A DNA stretch of 64,000 nucleotides, taken from the NCBI RefSeq assembly GCF_014295415.1, contig NZ_CP052909.1, forward strand, positions 2,170,001 to 2,234,000. Direction: 5' to 3'. Position 1 is the first letter of the stretch. Each line of letters begins with the position of its first letter. The notes under the pieces are model-generated. The model did not search any database, was not told the DNA's origin, and saw only the letters and a program-made list of their open reading frames with translations. A program made the position numbers and the translations under genes. Source of the stretch: Constantimarinum furrinae (lineage in GTDB: Bacteria; Bacteroidota; Bacteroidia; Flavobacteriales; Flavobacteriaceae). Of the stretch, positions 51,296 to 59,306 are shown in pieces.

Positions 51296-51437
51296 CCTTA
51301 ATAGTTAACTTGGGTTATTGGCTTTCTTACGTGATTTTCAACCGTATTTTTTACCTTAAAGGTAATTATATCACTTTCTTTATAGTAGTCACACTGTTTC
51401 AATCGCCTTAAGACAGTAAAAAAATTTAGACGGAAAC

Positions 51438-51941
51438 TCAACCCTGATTGTAAATTATTTCTTCTTCAGGTTTAATATATTCACTCTGATACTTTTCCAG
51501 AAATTTCTTCTGTTTTTCAATCATTTCTTGCCTCAGTTTATCGATATTCATAAAATCCTTTCCGAAATCACTTTTAAAGAAATCATCATCGAAAAACCGA
51601 TCCCCAAAAAGGGTATCCTGAGTAAATATCCCGTGGGTGCTACGGATATTAAAATCGGAAAAGTTAGTAAAAAACCTTGATCTAAAAGATTGTATCAAAC
51701 TATCGCGATCTAGCGTAGAAAGGCTATCCAGATGACTGCTCGAGGACCAGGAATAGATGCTGTCGTATTTGATGAGATTTCCATGCTCGTCAAATTCTTT
51801 ATCAACTTTCCAAATCCCTTTGGGCACTACAGTCTCTTTCTCTTTATTTGCGCCCTGATCTTTGTTTTCAATGTCTGCTTTTTGCCCGTTGCAACTCAAA
51901 CTAATTAAAGCAACGAACCAGTATACCATGTACTTTTTCAT
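51438..51941 (-). CDS. Small acidic lipoprotein of unknown function
   Basis: The preferred start is the ATG at 51941, giving MKKYMVYWFVALISLSC with a lipobox; an in-frame start eight codons upstream would add a charged stretch ahead of the signal. The mature 150 residues are acidic with repeated Asp and Phe (FFDDDFFKSDFGKDFM) and end in a coiled helix (LRQEMIEKQKKFLEKY). No family is recognised. It follows the DUF2158-like gene on the same strand. Confidence 0.65.
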   Translation of the reverse strand: MKKYMVYWFVALISLSCNGQKADIENKDQGANKEKETVVPKGIWKVDKEFDEHGNLIKYDSIYSWSSSSHLDSLSTLDRDSLIQSFRSRFFTNFSDFNIRSTHGIFTQDTLFGDRFFDDDFFKSDFGKDFMNIDKLRQEMIEKQKKFLEKYQSEYIKPEEEIIYNQG

Positions 51942-51977
51942 CGATTTACGTTTTTTGTTCAACAATGTAATGGTGAT

Positions 51978-52208
51978 TTAAACTTTATACAAACCACCGG
52001 TTTCTATCATCTTTATCAATTTGTTTTGGTGTAGCACAGACGCTTTTCGTTCTCCGTTCTCGTACCAAACACATTCTAAAAAAGCATCAAGATAGGTCTC
52101 GTTGAATAGTGAACTTTTCTTTGGAACATATCGCAAGACTTCCATTTTCGGACTCTTTGCTTTTCCCTTCAACTTTACCCAATCTCCGGGTTTAAATTTC
52201 CTAATCAT
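51978..52208 (-). CDS. DUF2158-like small protein (YodC type)
   Basis: The 76-residue protein begins FKPGDWVKLKGKAKSPKMEVLRYV and has AFLECVWYENGERKASVLHQNKL. This is the SH3-like small-barrel pattern of YodC/DUF2158, where a basic strand and a C-x-W motif are typical. It lies between hsp20 and a lipoprotein on the same strand. Function unknown. Confidence 0.7.
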   Translation of the reverse strand: MIRKFKPGDWVKLKGKAKSPKMEVLRYVPKKSSLFNETYLDAFLECVWYENGERKASVLHQNKLIKMIETGGLYKV

Positions 52209-52295
52209 AGCAAAACAATTTAATCAATCCCTATTAAAACGAGGAGGTTGATTCTTCAACCTCCCATTTTAATAAAACCTAAATTAATACAATCA

Positions 52296-52772
52296 TTAAG
52301 AGATTTTAATGGATCTGGCCGGTTGACGCTTAGCCTCTTCTTTTTTAGGGAGAAGAATGCTAAGGATGCCATCCTTATAATTAGCATTAATTTGTTCGTC
52401 GTTTACCGTTTCAGGTAAGGTAAACGTCCTTTTAAAGGAAGAATAACCAAACTCTCTACGAGTGTAATTACCTTCTTTTTGTTCATTTTGTTCCTTGGTT
52501 TCAGTAGAAATTGATAAAACCTGATTGTCCAGTTCAATTTGGAAATCTGATTTCTTTAAGCCCGGAACCGCCATTTCTACCATAAAAGCGTCGTCGCTTT
52601 CTTTTATATTTACTTTTGGCAATGACATACCCGTATTAAAGTTTGACGTAAATACGGAAGGAAGGTCTCTATTAAAGATATCATCTAACCAAGTAGACCA
52701 GCTTGGGAAGTTTACGTTTGAACTAGTGCTTGCTAAACTTCCATTTTTAGGAACACTTACTAAATTGCTCAT
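52296..52772 (-). CDS. Hsp20/alpha-crystallin family small heat shock protein
   Basis: Small heat shock proteins bind unfolding proteins without ATP. The 158-residue protein has an N-terminal region with WLDDIFNRDLPSVF, an alpha-crystallin domain from about residue 50 (PKVNIKESDDAFMVEMAVPGLKKSDFQIEL to YSSFKRTFTLPETVNDEQINANYKDGILSILLPK) and a C-terminal tail with ARSIKIS replacing the usual I-x-I. The 230-base upstream gap gives room for heat-shock control, but no operator was recognised. Confidence 0.93.
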   Translation of the reverse strand: MSNLVSVPKNGSLASTSSNVNFPSWSTWLDDIFNRDLPSVFTSNFNTGMSLPKVNIKESDDAFMVEMAVPGLKKSDFQIELDNQVLSISTETKEQNEQKEGNYTRREFGYSSFKRTFTLPETVNDEQINANYKDGILSILLPKKEEAKRQPARSIKIS

Positions 52773-53017
52773 AATAACAAAAATTTAAATTAAACATTAT
52801 TTCAACACTTAATCCTTTTTAGGATTTCAATAAATTATCGGCAAACAAAATGCCAATTCCGCTTCAGGCATTATAGCCCATTCTTTTAGATGAAAATCTG
52901 TTAAAAAATTTTTAAAGAAGACGAATTTTTGTCACGATTCCCTTATTGAAAATGTCAGGTTGACAGTTTTTTCGGACCATAAGATCTTTTAAATTATTCT
53001 AGTCCATTTTCAGAATT

Positions 53018-54931
53018 CTAGGGTAATTGTAACCGGACGCTGGTTCCCTTTGTATTGGTTGAAATATCTAATAGGGCTCCCAGTTTAGTTGCCCTTGACC
53101 TCATATTCCGGAGTCCGTCGCTACCTGTAGTAACTGTTGACGGATCGTAGCCCTTGCCATTGTCTAATATCTCAATAACAACAGGAGTCTCTGTAATTAC
53201 ACTAATCTTAATTTCACGTGCTTTTGAATGCTTTACTGCATTATTTACAGCTTCCTGAATAATTCGAAAAATATCCATGGTCTTTGCCGGATTTAGTGGA
53301 GTGTCATCATCGCCATTTTTTTCGACCTTAACCGCTATTCCGGTGGTATTTGAAACTTTATGAGCCAGATATCTGATGCGTTCGGTTAGATCTTCCCAGG
53401 AGATTGCATTTCGATTCATCACCCAGATAGTGTCACGTAAGTCGGTAATCGCTTCCTGACTAAAATTTGAAAGTTCAGTTAATTTTTCCTGAGTAACATC
53501 GTTCGATACCCTGTTCATTCCGGAGCCTATATTTTGTGCGGCACTTGCGAGATAAGTAAGTTGAGAGCCAATATTATCGTGTAATTCCTTGGCTATTCGT
53601 TGCCTTTGTTCTTCAAGTTTCTTGTTGTTTTCTACGGTGAGTAAAGCTTCGTTAAGAGATTGTTCCTGTTTTTGATTTTTAATTTTAAGCCGTTGCTCAC
53701 GATAGACTAGAATGCCGATCAGAGCTAGCAACAACGCACCTACACCCAGTAACGTGATGAGAAGACGCTGAAAATCCAAATCTGCCTGTTGTAGTTCGAG
53801 AAGTTGCTCTTTTTCTTTTGTTCTGAATTCAGTTTCCTTGGTTTGTATGATTTCCAAATTTTCTACATTGTGCAAACTATCAATGGCTTTCGAATATCTG
53901 TTAAAAACTTCATCCGCTTCTTGTGGCCTGCCTAATTGCAGCAAGTTTGCGGCTTTATAGAACAGGAATTCTCTATTTCTGAGATCGGATAACTTGTGGA
54001 GATCGGTAATGCTGTCTGCCAACATCACATAGCGAGAAGCTACCACTGGCCGGGACAGCTGATTATTTGCGTAAATAAGTCCGTTAAGCGCTTCAATAAG
54101 CTTAAACGGTTCGAGATTGGACGCAGTACTCATTTCATATGCCTGAGCATAGGCAGCGATACCTTCTTCAAAAAGATCCTGACGAAGGTACACCGAGCCG
54201 ATACACAGTTGATTACCGGCAGCTGCGTAACCGTCATTTTTACGTTTGGCTTCTGCTACTCCTAATTGAAAAATTTCGAGTGCTTTTTCATATTGCATCT
54301 TCTCCATATAGCATATTCCAAGGTTCCAATATGTATGAGCTTTAAATCCCGAATCGAAGTTTTTTTGATGTTCAAGTGAATTTCGAAGATAGGGAATGGC
54401 TTGATCGAAGCGTTCCATATTTAAAAACGCCATCCCAATGTTATTTCCTGCCATTGCCACTGGCTGAACATTATCCGGCATTTTTTGGGCAACGGTGAGA
54501 TATTCGATGAATTGTACGGTTGCGTTGGTATAATCTGACAAATTAGAATAAGCATTTCCGCTGTAGTTCAGCAAGCTGGCTTGCAGTTTTAAATGCCCTA
54601 GAGCTTTAGCAAAAGGCAGTATGGAATCGAGAATATCAATTGCATCTTTATAAGCACCGGCAGCATACAATTTTTTTGCTTGCTGAAATGCGAGCTCCAG
54701 TTCTGCTTCTTTATCGTTTATGCTTTGGGTATATGCAATTCCTTCGGCTAAATATTGTTTAAAAAGCACTGAATCTGATTGCATATAATGCCCTGTAATA
54801 GCCTTATACGCTCCAATCTTCGCTTTGCTGTCTGTAGATGTTAAAATTACCTGTTTGAGACTGTCGATACTTTGGCCGACAGAAAAGAAAGCATTTAGTA
54901 ATAACAGGATGAAGCAAAAAAGTTTAGTCAT
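53018..54931 (-). CDS. TPR-containing sensor histidine kinase (HisKA_3 type)
   Basis: The 637-residue protein has a signal peptide, about six TPR repeats in the periplasm (residues 60-340), one membrane helix (LLITLLGVGALLLALIGILVY), a coiled coil, the HisKA_3 dimerisation helix with the phospho-His in KELHDNIGSQL, and a HATPase_c domain (EAVNNAVKHSKA, DNGKGYD, GLRNMRSRA). This NarX-like class normally pairs with a LuxR-type regulator. None is adjacent, so it is an orphan here. Confidence 0.92.
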   Translation of the reverse strand: MTKLFCFILLLLNAFFSVGQSIDSLKQVILTSTDSKAKIGAYKAITGHYMQSDSVLFKQYLAEGIAYTQSINDKEAELELAFQQAKKLYAAGAYKDAIDILDSILPFAKALGHLKLQASLLNYSGNAYSNLSDYTNATVQFIEYLTVAQKMPDNVQPVAMAGNNIGMAFLNMERFDQAIPYLRNSLEHQKNFDSGFKAHTYWNLGICYMEKMQYEKALEIFQLGVAEAKRKNDGYAAAGNQLCIGSVYLRQDLFEEGIAAYAQAYEMSTASNLEPFKLIEALNGLIYANNQLSRPVVASRYVMLADSITDLHKLSDLRNREFLFYKAANLLQLGRPQEADEVFNRYSKAIDSLHNVENLEIIQTKETEFRTKEKEQLLELQQADLDFQRLLITLLGVGALLLALIGILVYREQRLKIKNQKQEQSLNEALLTVENNKKLEEQRQRIAKELHDNIGSQLTYLASAAQNIGSGMNRVSNDVTQEKLTELSNFSQEAITDLRDTIWVMNRNAISWEDLTERIRYLAHKVSNTTGIAVKVEKNGDDDTPLNPAKTMDIFRIIQEAVNNAVKHSKAREIKISVITETPVVIEILDNGKGYDPSTVTTGSDGLRNMRSRATKLGALLDISTNTKGTSVRLQLP

Positions 54932-55063
54932 ACATGATGCTTTTTGCTAAGATAAAATTTTTGACGTTACGTACAACGGCGTCTTATATATCTGAATACC
55001 GCAAATTGTCTAGATTGCAAGGAGTTGAATTCAAAATAATCCCACGATGCAGACAGAGGAGAA

Positions 55064-55580
55064 GAATTACCTCTTGAAGCTCGGTGAGTCTTTCGAAGGG
55101 GAGCTATACAAGCTCAAACCCAAACACTTCATGTTCGGTTCTTTCAATTTCAAAATTCGATTAAGAAGGAGAATTACCTCGCGAAGCTCGGTGAGTCTTT
55201 CGAAGGGGAGCTATACAAGCTCAAACCCAAACACTTCGTGTTCGGTTCTTTCAATTTCAAAATTCGATTAAGAAGGAAAATTACCTCGCGAAGCTCGGTG
55301 AGTCTTTCGAAGGGGAGCTATACAAGCTCAAACCCAAACACTTCGTGTTCGGTTCTTTCAATTTCAAAATTCGATTAAGAAGGAGAATTACCTCGCGAAG
55401 CTCGGTGAGTCTTTCGAAGGGGAGCTATACAAGATCAAACCCAAACACTTCGTGTTCGGTTCTTTCACTTTCAAAATTCGATTAAGAAGGAGAATTACCT
55501 CGCGAAGCTCGGTGAGTCTTTCGAAGGGGAGCTATACAAGATCAAACCCAAACACTTCGTGTTCGGTTCTTTCAATTCCA
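55064..55580. repeat. Five-copy tandem repeat, 107-bp unit
   Basis: The block AAGCTCGGTGAGTCTTTCGA recurs five times with exact 107-base spacing (the TCGG at 55081, 55188, 55295, 55402 and 55509). Units are nearly identical from end to end, without variable spacers. Each unit holds an AGCTC/GAGCT hairpin and an AACAC-TTC-GTGTT hairpin followed by a T-rich run. The first three copies read CAAGCTCAAACCC and the last two CAAGATCAAACCC, the latter identical to the tRNA-Met flank in inverted orientation. 107 is not a multiple of three, so the array is not a coding repeat. Confidence 0.93.
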
Positions 55581-55618
55581 TTAGAACGTAAAAGCAAGTT
55601 TTCGTTCACGGAATTGAA

Positions 55619-55644
55619 AAACCCGATACTGTCGTATCGGGTTT
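55619..55644 (-). terminator. Intrinsic terminator of tRNA-Met
   Basis: AAACCCGATAC (55619-55629) and GTATCGGGTTT (55634-55644) are perfectly complementary over 11 bp with a four-base loop. On the minus strand the stem is followed by a short T-run. Confidence 0.88.
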
Positions 55645-55651
55645 GATCTTG

Positions 55652-55725
55652 TAGCGAGAAGGAGACTTGAACTCCTGACCTCCGGGTTATGAATCCGACG
55701 CTCTAACCACCTGAGCTACCTCGCC
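55652..55725 (-). tRNA. tRNA-Met (anticodon CAU)
   Basis: The minus strand folds as a complete 74-base tRNA: acceptor GGCGAGG paired with TCTCGCT (G-U at both ends of the stem), D arm AGCTCAGGTGGTTAGAGC, anticodon stem-loop with CAT in GGATTCATAACCC, and T arm AGGAGTTCAAGTCTCCT. The discriminator is A and CCA is not encoded. A first G-U pair and absence of the three G-C pairs of initiator tRNA suggest elongator Met; a tRNA-Ile with lysidine-modified CAU cannot be excluded. Confidence 0.92.
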
Positions 55726-55740
55726 GTATTTTTCGGTTTG

Positions 55741-55771
55741 CAAATATAGAAACAAATTGACTTGCCGCAAA
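55741..55771 (-). promoter_or_regulatory. tRNA-Met promoter, Bacteroidota consensus
   Basis: On the minus strand TTTG (55771-55768) and TATATTTG (55748-55741) are separated by exactly 19 bases, 15 bases before the tRNA 5' end. Confidence 0.88.
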
Positions 55772-55897
55772 CAATCAATTCACTTTTATTACCGAATTGC
55801 ACTATCATATTGTAAATTTTATCGTCTAAATATTGTAGTTCTTTCTTTCCCAGTTTGTAATAAATATATATATTGGGCTTCGGCTAACTAATAAAAT

Positions 55898-56284
55898 ATG
55901 GAGGACAAAATAAAATACGAGATGGAGTTTCCAATACATGTATCTCCCTCACTTTTATATCAGTATATTTCTACTCCTTCGGGAATGAGTGAATGGTATG
56001 CAGACAATGTAAACTCCAGAGGTGAGTTTTTTACTTTTATATGGGAAGGAAGTGAAGAAAAGGCGAAACTTCTAAGTAAAAAAAGCCCGGAACGAATAAA
56101 ATTTAAATGGTTGGAAGACGCTGAAACCGATTACTATTTTGAATTGAGAATTCAGGTAGATGAAATTACGAAAGATGTTTCCTTAATGGTAACCGATTTT
56201 GCCGAAGAAGATGAGGTTGATGAAGGAAAAATGCTTTGGGAAAATATGATCTCGAATCTCAAACAGATTTTAGGTTCTTCTTAG
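55898..56284 (+). CDS. START-like domain protein (AHSA1/SRPBCC type)
   Basis: The 128-residue protein has the START-like pattern EFPIHVSPSLLYQYISTPSGMSEWYADNVN, FTFIWEGSEEKAKLL and a final helix MLWENMISNLKQIL. This short type is highly conserved in Bacteroidota and likely binds a hydrophobic ligand or helps a partner. It has no signal peptide. It ends 53 bases before the hairpin that precedes the aminotransferase gene. Confidence 0.9.
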   Translation: MEDKIKYEMEFPIHVSPSLLYQYISTPSGMSEWYADNVNSRGEFFTFIWEGSEEKAKLLSKKSPERIKFKWLEDAETDYYFELRIQVDEITKDVSLMVTDFAEEDEVDEGKMLWENMISNLKQILGSS

Positions 56285-56326
56285 AATACCGTATGGAATC
56301 CATTCTTTAATGGATTTTAAATATAG

Positions 56327-56334
56327 TATCTTTG
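56327..56334 (+). promoter_or_regulatory. Putative -7 box for the class IV aminotransferase gene
   Basis: TATCTTTG matches TAnnTTTG. Transcription would begin about 56340, inside the left arm of the following hairpin. Confidence 0.55.
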
Positions 56335-56336
56335 CG

Positions 56337-56365
56337 CCGTCTCACTGAAAAGAGACGGTTTTTTT
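56337..56365 (+). terminator. Terminator-like hairpin directly before the aminotransferase ATG
   Basis: CCGTCTC (56337-56343) and GAGACGG (56352-56358) form a 7-bp stem with an 8-base loop, followed by seven T residues that end at the base before the ATG. It most likely terminates the START-like gene transcript. Confidence 0.75.
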
Positions 56366-57211
56366 ATGGTCAATTTCAACGGTACGCTTTTAGAAAATGA
56401 AAATGCATTTTTAGATCCTTCAAACCGGGGGCTTCATTATGGTGATGCCTTGTTTGAAACGATAAAAGTATCGGGAGGTAAGATCCTGTTCTGGGAAGAT
56501 CATTATTTCAGACTTATGGCCTCTATGCGGATACTGCGCATGGAAATACCCATGACTTTTACGCTTGAATTTCTGGAAGAACAAATTTTTAAAACGCTTC
56601 GGGCGAAATCGCAGCTTTCAAATACATTTCGGGTTAAGTTATTGGTATGGCGTAAAGTAGGGGGTAAGTATACTCCAAAAGATCGGGATGTAGAATTCTT
56701 AATTTCCTATGAAGAGATCACCACACCTTTCTATATACTTGAGGAATCTTTTTACGAGATAGAACTTTTTAAAGATCACTATATCACTTCGGGATTGCTT
56801 TCTACCTTAAAGTCGAATAACAGGATCATTAATGTATTGGGTAGTATTTACGCTGAAGAAAACGAATACGACAATTGTTTGTTGCTCAATGAAAATAAAC
56901 AGGTGGTGGAAGCTCTTAATGGAAACATCTTCCTCGTTAATGGCTATAAGATCAAGACTCCTCCGTTGAACGATGGTTGTTTAAATGGTATTCTTCGAAA
57001 ACAGATCATTGCTATTTTAGGGCAGATGCCCGACTATATATTAGAGGAAACTTCTGTCTCTCCTTTTGAGTTGCAAAAGGCAGATGAACTGTTTATCACG
57101 AATGTGATTCAAGGAATACGCCCCGTCTCTAAATACCGAAAAAAGGAATATTCCAATGCGGTCGTTAAAGAATTACTCGCTAAACTGAATGTAAAGGCAA
57201 GGATGGGTTAG
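56366..57211 (+). CDS. Class IV aminotransferase (branched-chain / ADC lyase family)
   Basis: The 281-residue PLP enzyme has the class IV layout: FLDPSNRGLHYGDALFETIKVSGGKILFWEDHYFRL at the N-terminus, the lysine in STLKSNNRI (PLP Schiff base), and the EALNGNIFLVNG and ETSVSPFELQKADELFITN segments. It could be a branched-chain aminotransferase, D-amino acid aminotransferase or 4-amino-4-deoxychorismate lyase; the sequence alone does not decide. The ATG directly follows a T-run. Its stop is shared with yqgE. Confidence 0.88.
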   Translation: MVNFNGTLLENENAFLDPSNRGLHYGDALFETIKVSGGKILFWEDHYFRLMASMRILRMEIPMTFTLEFLEEQIFKTLRAKSQLSNTFRVKLLVWRKVGGKYTPKDRDVEFLISYEEITTPFYILEESFYEIELFKDHYITSGLLSTLKSNNRIINVLGSIYAEENEYDNCLLLNENKQVVEALNGNIFLVNGYKIKTPPLNDGCLNGILRKQIIAILGQMPDYILEETSVSPFELQKADELFITNVIQGIRPVSKYRKKEYSNAVVKELLAKLNVKARMG

Positions 57212-57768
57212 TTGTAGGTTGGATTTTCAGGGGCATTTGACCAGATCACATAATCTCCTCCAAATTCGATCATTTTTTCCTTCCAAAAATTGCTGTAGGA
57301 TTTACCTAGGATTTCATTCTTGTAATTATTAGGCACAACCACCCAGCTATTCACTTCCAGTTCCTGTTCTAATTGTTCACTCGCCCAACCTGAGTACCCT
57401 AAAAAGAAACGTATCTGATCTTTTTTTAAGCTGTCATTCTCCAGCAATCCTAATATAGCATTAAAATCTCCACCCCAGTAGATACCGTTGCTTATTTCTA
57501 CACTATCCGGAATGAGTTCCGGTATGCGATGAATAAAATATAAATTATCCTGTTCTACGGGTCCGCCATTATACACGGGCAGATTACAATTAATTTCAGG
57601 GATAAAATCCTTGAGTTTGTATTTAAGCGGTTTGTTGAGAATAAAGCCAACCGAACCTTCTACATTATATTCGGCTAATAACACCACAGACCTATTAAAG
57701 GAAACATCGCCGATTATAGAAGGTTCAGCGACCAGAAGAACTCCTTTTTCAGGTTTTAACGTAGTCAT
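57208..57768 (-). CDS. YqgE/AlgH family protein
   Basis: The 186-residue protein has the UPF0301/AlgH pattern: KGVLLVAEPSIIGDVSFNRSVVLLAEYNVEGSVGFILNKPL, VYNGGPVEQDNLYFIH, and FFLGYSGWASEQLEQELEVNSWVV. The family is widespread and its function is not settled. It is convergent with the aminotransferase gene, sharing the tetranucleotide TTAG. Confidence 0.95.
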   Translation of the reverse strand: MTTLKPEKGVLLVAEPSIIGDVSFNRSVVLLAEYNVEGSVGFILNKPLKYKLKDFIPEINCNLPVYNGGPVEQDNLYFIHRIPELIPDSVEISNGIYWGGDFNAILGLLENDSLKKDQIRFFLGYSGWASEQLEQELEVNSWVVVPNNYKNEILGKSYSNFWKEKMIEFGGDYVIWSNAPENPTYN

Positions 57769-57848
57769 TTGGTGCGTTTAGTTAATTAAATCTAAGTATT
57801 AATTTTATAAAAAGCAACAACTACGGGCTTTCTTATGAATTAGAGCAT

Positions 57849-57878
57849 AAAAAAACCCTGCTTTCGAGCAGGGTTTTT
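57849..57878 (-). terminator. Terminator of the HU gene, bidirectional
   Basis: CCCTGCT (57856-57862) and AGCAGGG (57867-57873) form a stem with a TTCG tetraloop, flanked by an A-run on the left and a T-run on the right, so it can act on both strands. On the minus strand it lies 22 bases after the HU stop. Confidence 0.9.
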
Positions 57879-57899
57879 ATCAAAACGTATTTCTTACAA

Positions 57900-58172
57900 T
57901 TAGTTTACACTGTTTTGTAAATCCGATCCCGCTTTAAATTTTACTACATTTTTTGCAGCGATTTTAATAGTTTTACCGGTTTGTGGGTTTCTTCCTTCTC
58001 TAGCAGCTCTTCTGGAAACTGACCAAGAACCAAAACCTACTAAAGAAACTCTTTTACCTTTTTTAAGAGATTTTTCTACATTTCCTAAGAAAGATTCAAG
58101 TGCTTTTTTTGCAGCAGCTTTTGTGATTCCGGCATCTTCAGCCATTCCGTCGATTAAATCTGATTTGTTCAT
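57900..58172 (-). CDS. HU family DNA-binding protein
   Basis: HU bends and compacts DNA. The 90-residue protein has the full fold: NKSDLIDGMAEDAGITKAAAKKALESFL, GKRVSLVGFGSWSVSRRAAREGRNPQTGKTI with the beta-arm Arg-Asn-Pro, and AAKNVVKFKAGSDLQNSVN. It is monocistronic with its own promoter and terminator. Confidence 0.97.
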   Translation of the reverse strand: MNKSDLIDGMAEDAGITKAAAKKALESFLGNVEKSLKKGKRVSLVGFGSWSVSRRAAREGRNPQTGKTIKIAAKNVVKFKAGSDLQNSVN

Positions 58173-58224
58173 AGTTTACTTTTTAAAAATTAAATTGTTG
58201 GTTAAACTTCAATTAATTGCTCTA

Positions 58225-58255
58225 CAAATTTAATCGGATTATCGGTTCGCGCAAG
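58225..58255 (-). promoter_or_regulatory. HU gene promoter
   Basis: On the minus strand CTTG (58255-58252) and TAAATTTG (58232-58225) are separated by 19 bases, close to the Bacteroidota consensus, about 53 bases before the start codon. Confidence 0.75.
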
Positions 58256-58358
58256 TAATAGCGCGCTAAATCGGGATTTTTGTTGATAACTTCGGAGGTT
58301 TGTTAATAAACTTGAGGTCTTTTTTCGGAATTTTAGAGAATTCAGCAACAGCAAGGGA

Positions 58359-59306
58359 TTACACCATTTTGGCTTCTTTTGTAAAACTGTAACCGTTTAA
58401 AAGTGCTGCAACATCCATTTTCCGCTTTCCGGGGAGTTGAATCTCCTTAATATATAGGTACCCGTCTTTTACCGCAATTTTCATCTCCTTTTTTGAAGAG
58501 GACAGATGACCTGATTCTTCAGAATGAGTCTCAGCTCTATATTTCGCTTCATATATTTTCACCTTCAATTCTTCTCCCTTGTCTACAAGTATAGTCCAGG
58601 CCACCGGATAGGGTGACAATCCCCTTATAAATGCATCTATTTGCTCTCCCGAATTATTCCAATTAATCCGCGTGTTTTCCGTTGTAAGCTTAGGAGCTTC
58701 TTTTATTATTCCGGTTTCCGGTTGCGGAGTGGTTTTTACATCTCCGGTGGCAATGAGTTCTACGGTGTCTATAACGAGCTCGCTTCCCAAGAATAAGAGC
58801 TTGTCGTGCAAAGTTTCAGCCGTTTCTCTTGGGTCGATCTCAATTTCTTCAGAAAGAATTATTGCCCCGGTATCGATCTTTTCGTCAATAAAAAAAGTGG
58901 TAACTCCTGTTTTTTCTTCCGAATTTATAATCGCCCAGTTAATTGGCGCAGCCCCACGATATTGAGGTAATAGGGATGCGTGCAGATTAAAAGTGCCATA
59001 TTTAGGCATAGACCATACCACTTTTGGAAGCATTCTGAAGGCAACTACGATTTGAAGATCGGCCTGTAAGGATTTTAGCTTATTCAAAAATTCTTCGCTC
59101 TTCAAATTCGTGGGTTGTAGTACAGGAATGTTTTGTGACAGAGCGTATTCTTTTACGGCAGATGGTGTTACCTTCTGACCTCTGCCGGATGGTCGGTCGG
59201 GTGCAGTGATAACCCCAACGACGCGCTTTTCTTCCTCTATGAGTTTTTTGAGTACGCCTACAGCGAAGTATGGAGTACCCATAAATACGATCCTTGCATC
59301 TTTCAT
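58359..59306 (-). CDS. fmt: Methionyl-tRNA formyltransferase
   Basis: Fmt formylates initiator Met-tRNA with 10-formyl-THF. The 315-residue protein has the N-terminal RIVFMGTPYFAVGVL, the active-site NLHASLLPQYRGAAPINWAI with the His and the SLLPxYRG motif, and the C-terminal oligonucleotide-binding part from about residue 205. Its start overlaps the recQ stop by four bases. Confidence 0.97.
   Translation of the reverse strand: MKDARIVFMGTPYFAVGVLKKLIEEEKRVVGVITAPDRPSGRGQKVTPSAVKEYALSQNIPVLQPTNLKSEEFLNKLKSLQADLQIVVAFRMLPKVVWSMPKYGTFNLHASLLPQYRGAAPINWAIINSEEKTGVTTFFIDEKIDTGAIILSEEIEIDPRETAETLHDKLLFLGSELVIDTVELIATGDVKTTPQPETGIIKEAPKLTTENTRINWNNSGEQIDAFIRGLSPYPVAWTILVDKGEELKVKIYEAKYRAETHSEESGHLSSSKKEMKIAVKDGYLYIKEIQLPGKRKMDVAALLNGYSFTKEAKMV

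Noticed and set aside
55047-55646. CRISPR array or coding repeat protein in the 107-bp repeats
   Set aside because: Units are identical throughout with no spacers, no cas genes are near, and a 107-base period breaks any reading frame.
56337-56365. Attenuator controlling the aminotransferase gene as the main reading
   Set aside because: With the -7 box at 56327 the transcript would start within the stem, so the hairpin could not form fully in that mRNA; it is better explained as the upstream gene's terminator.
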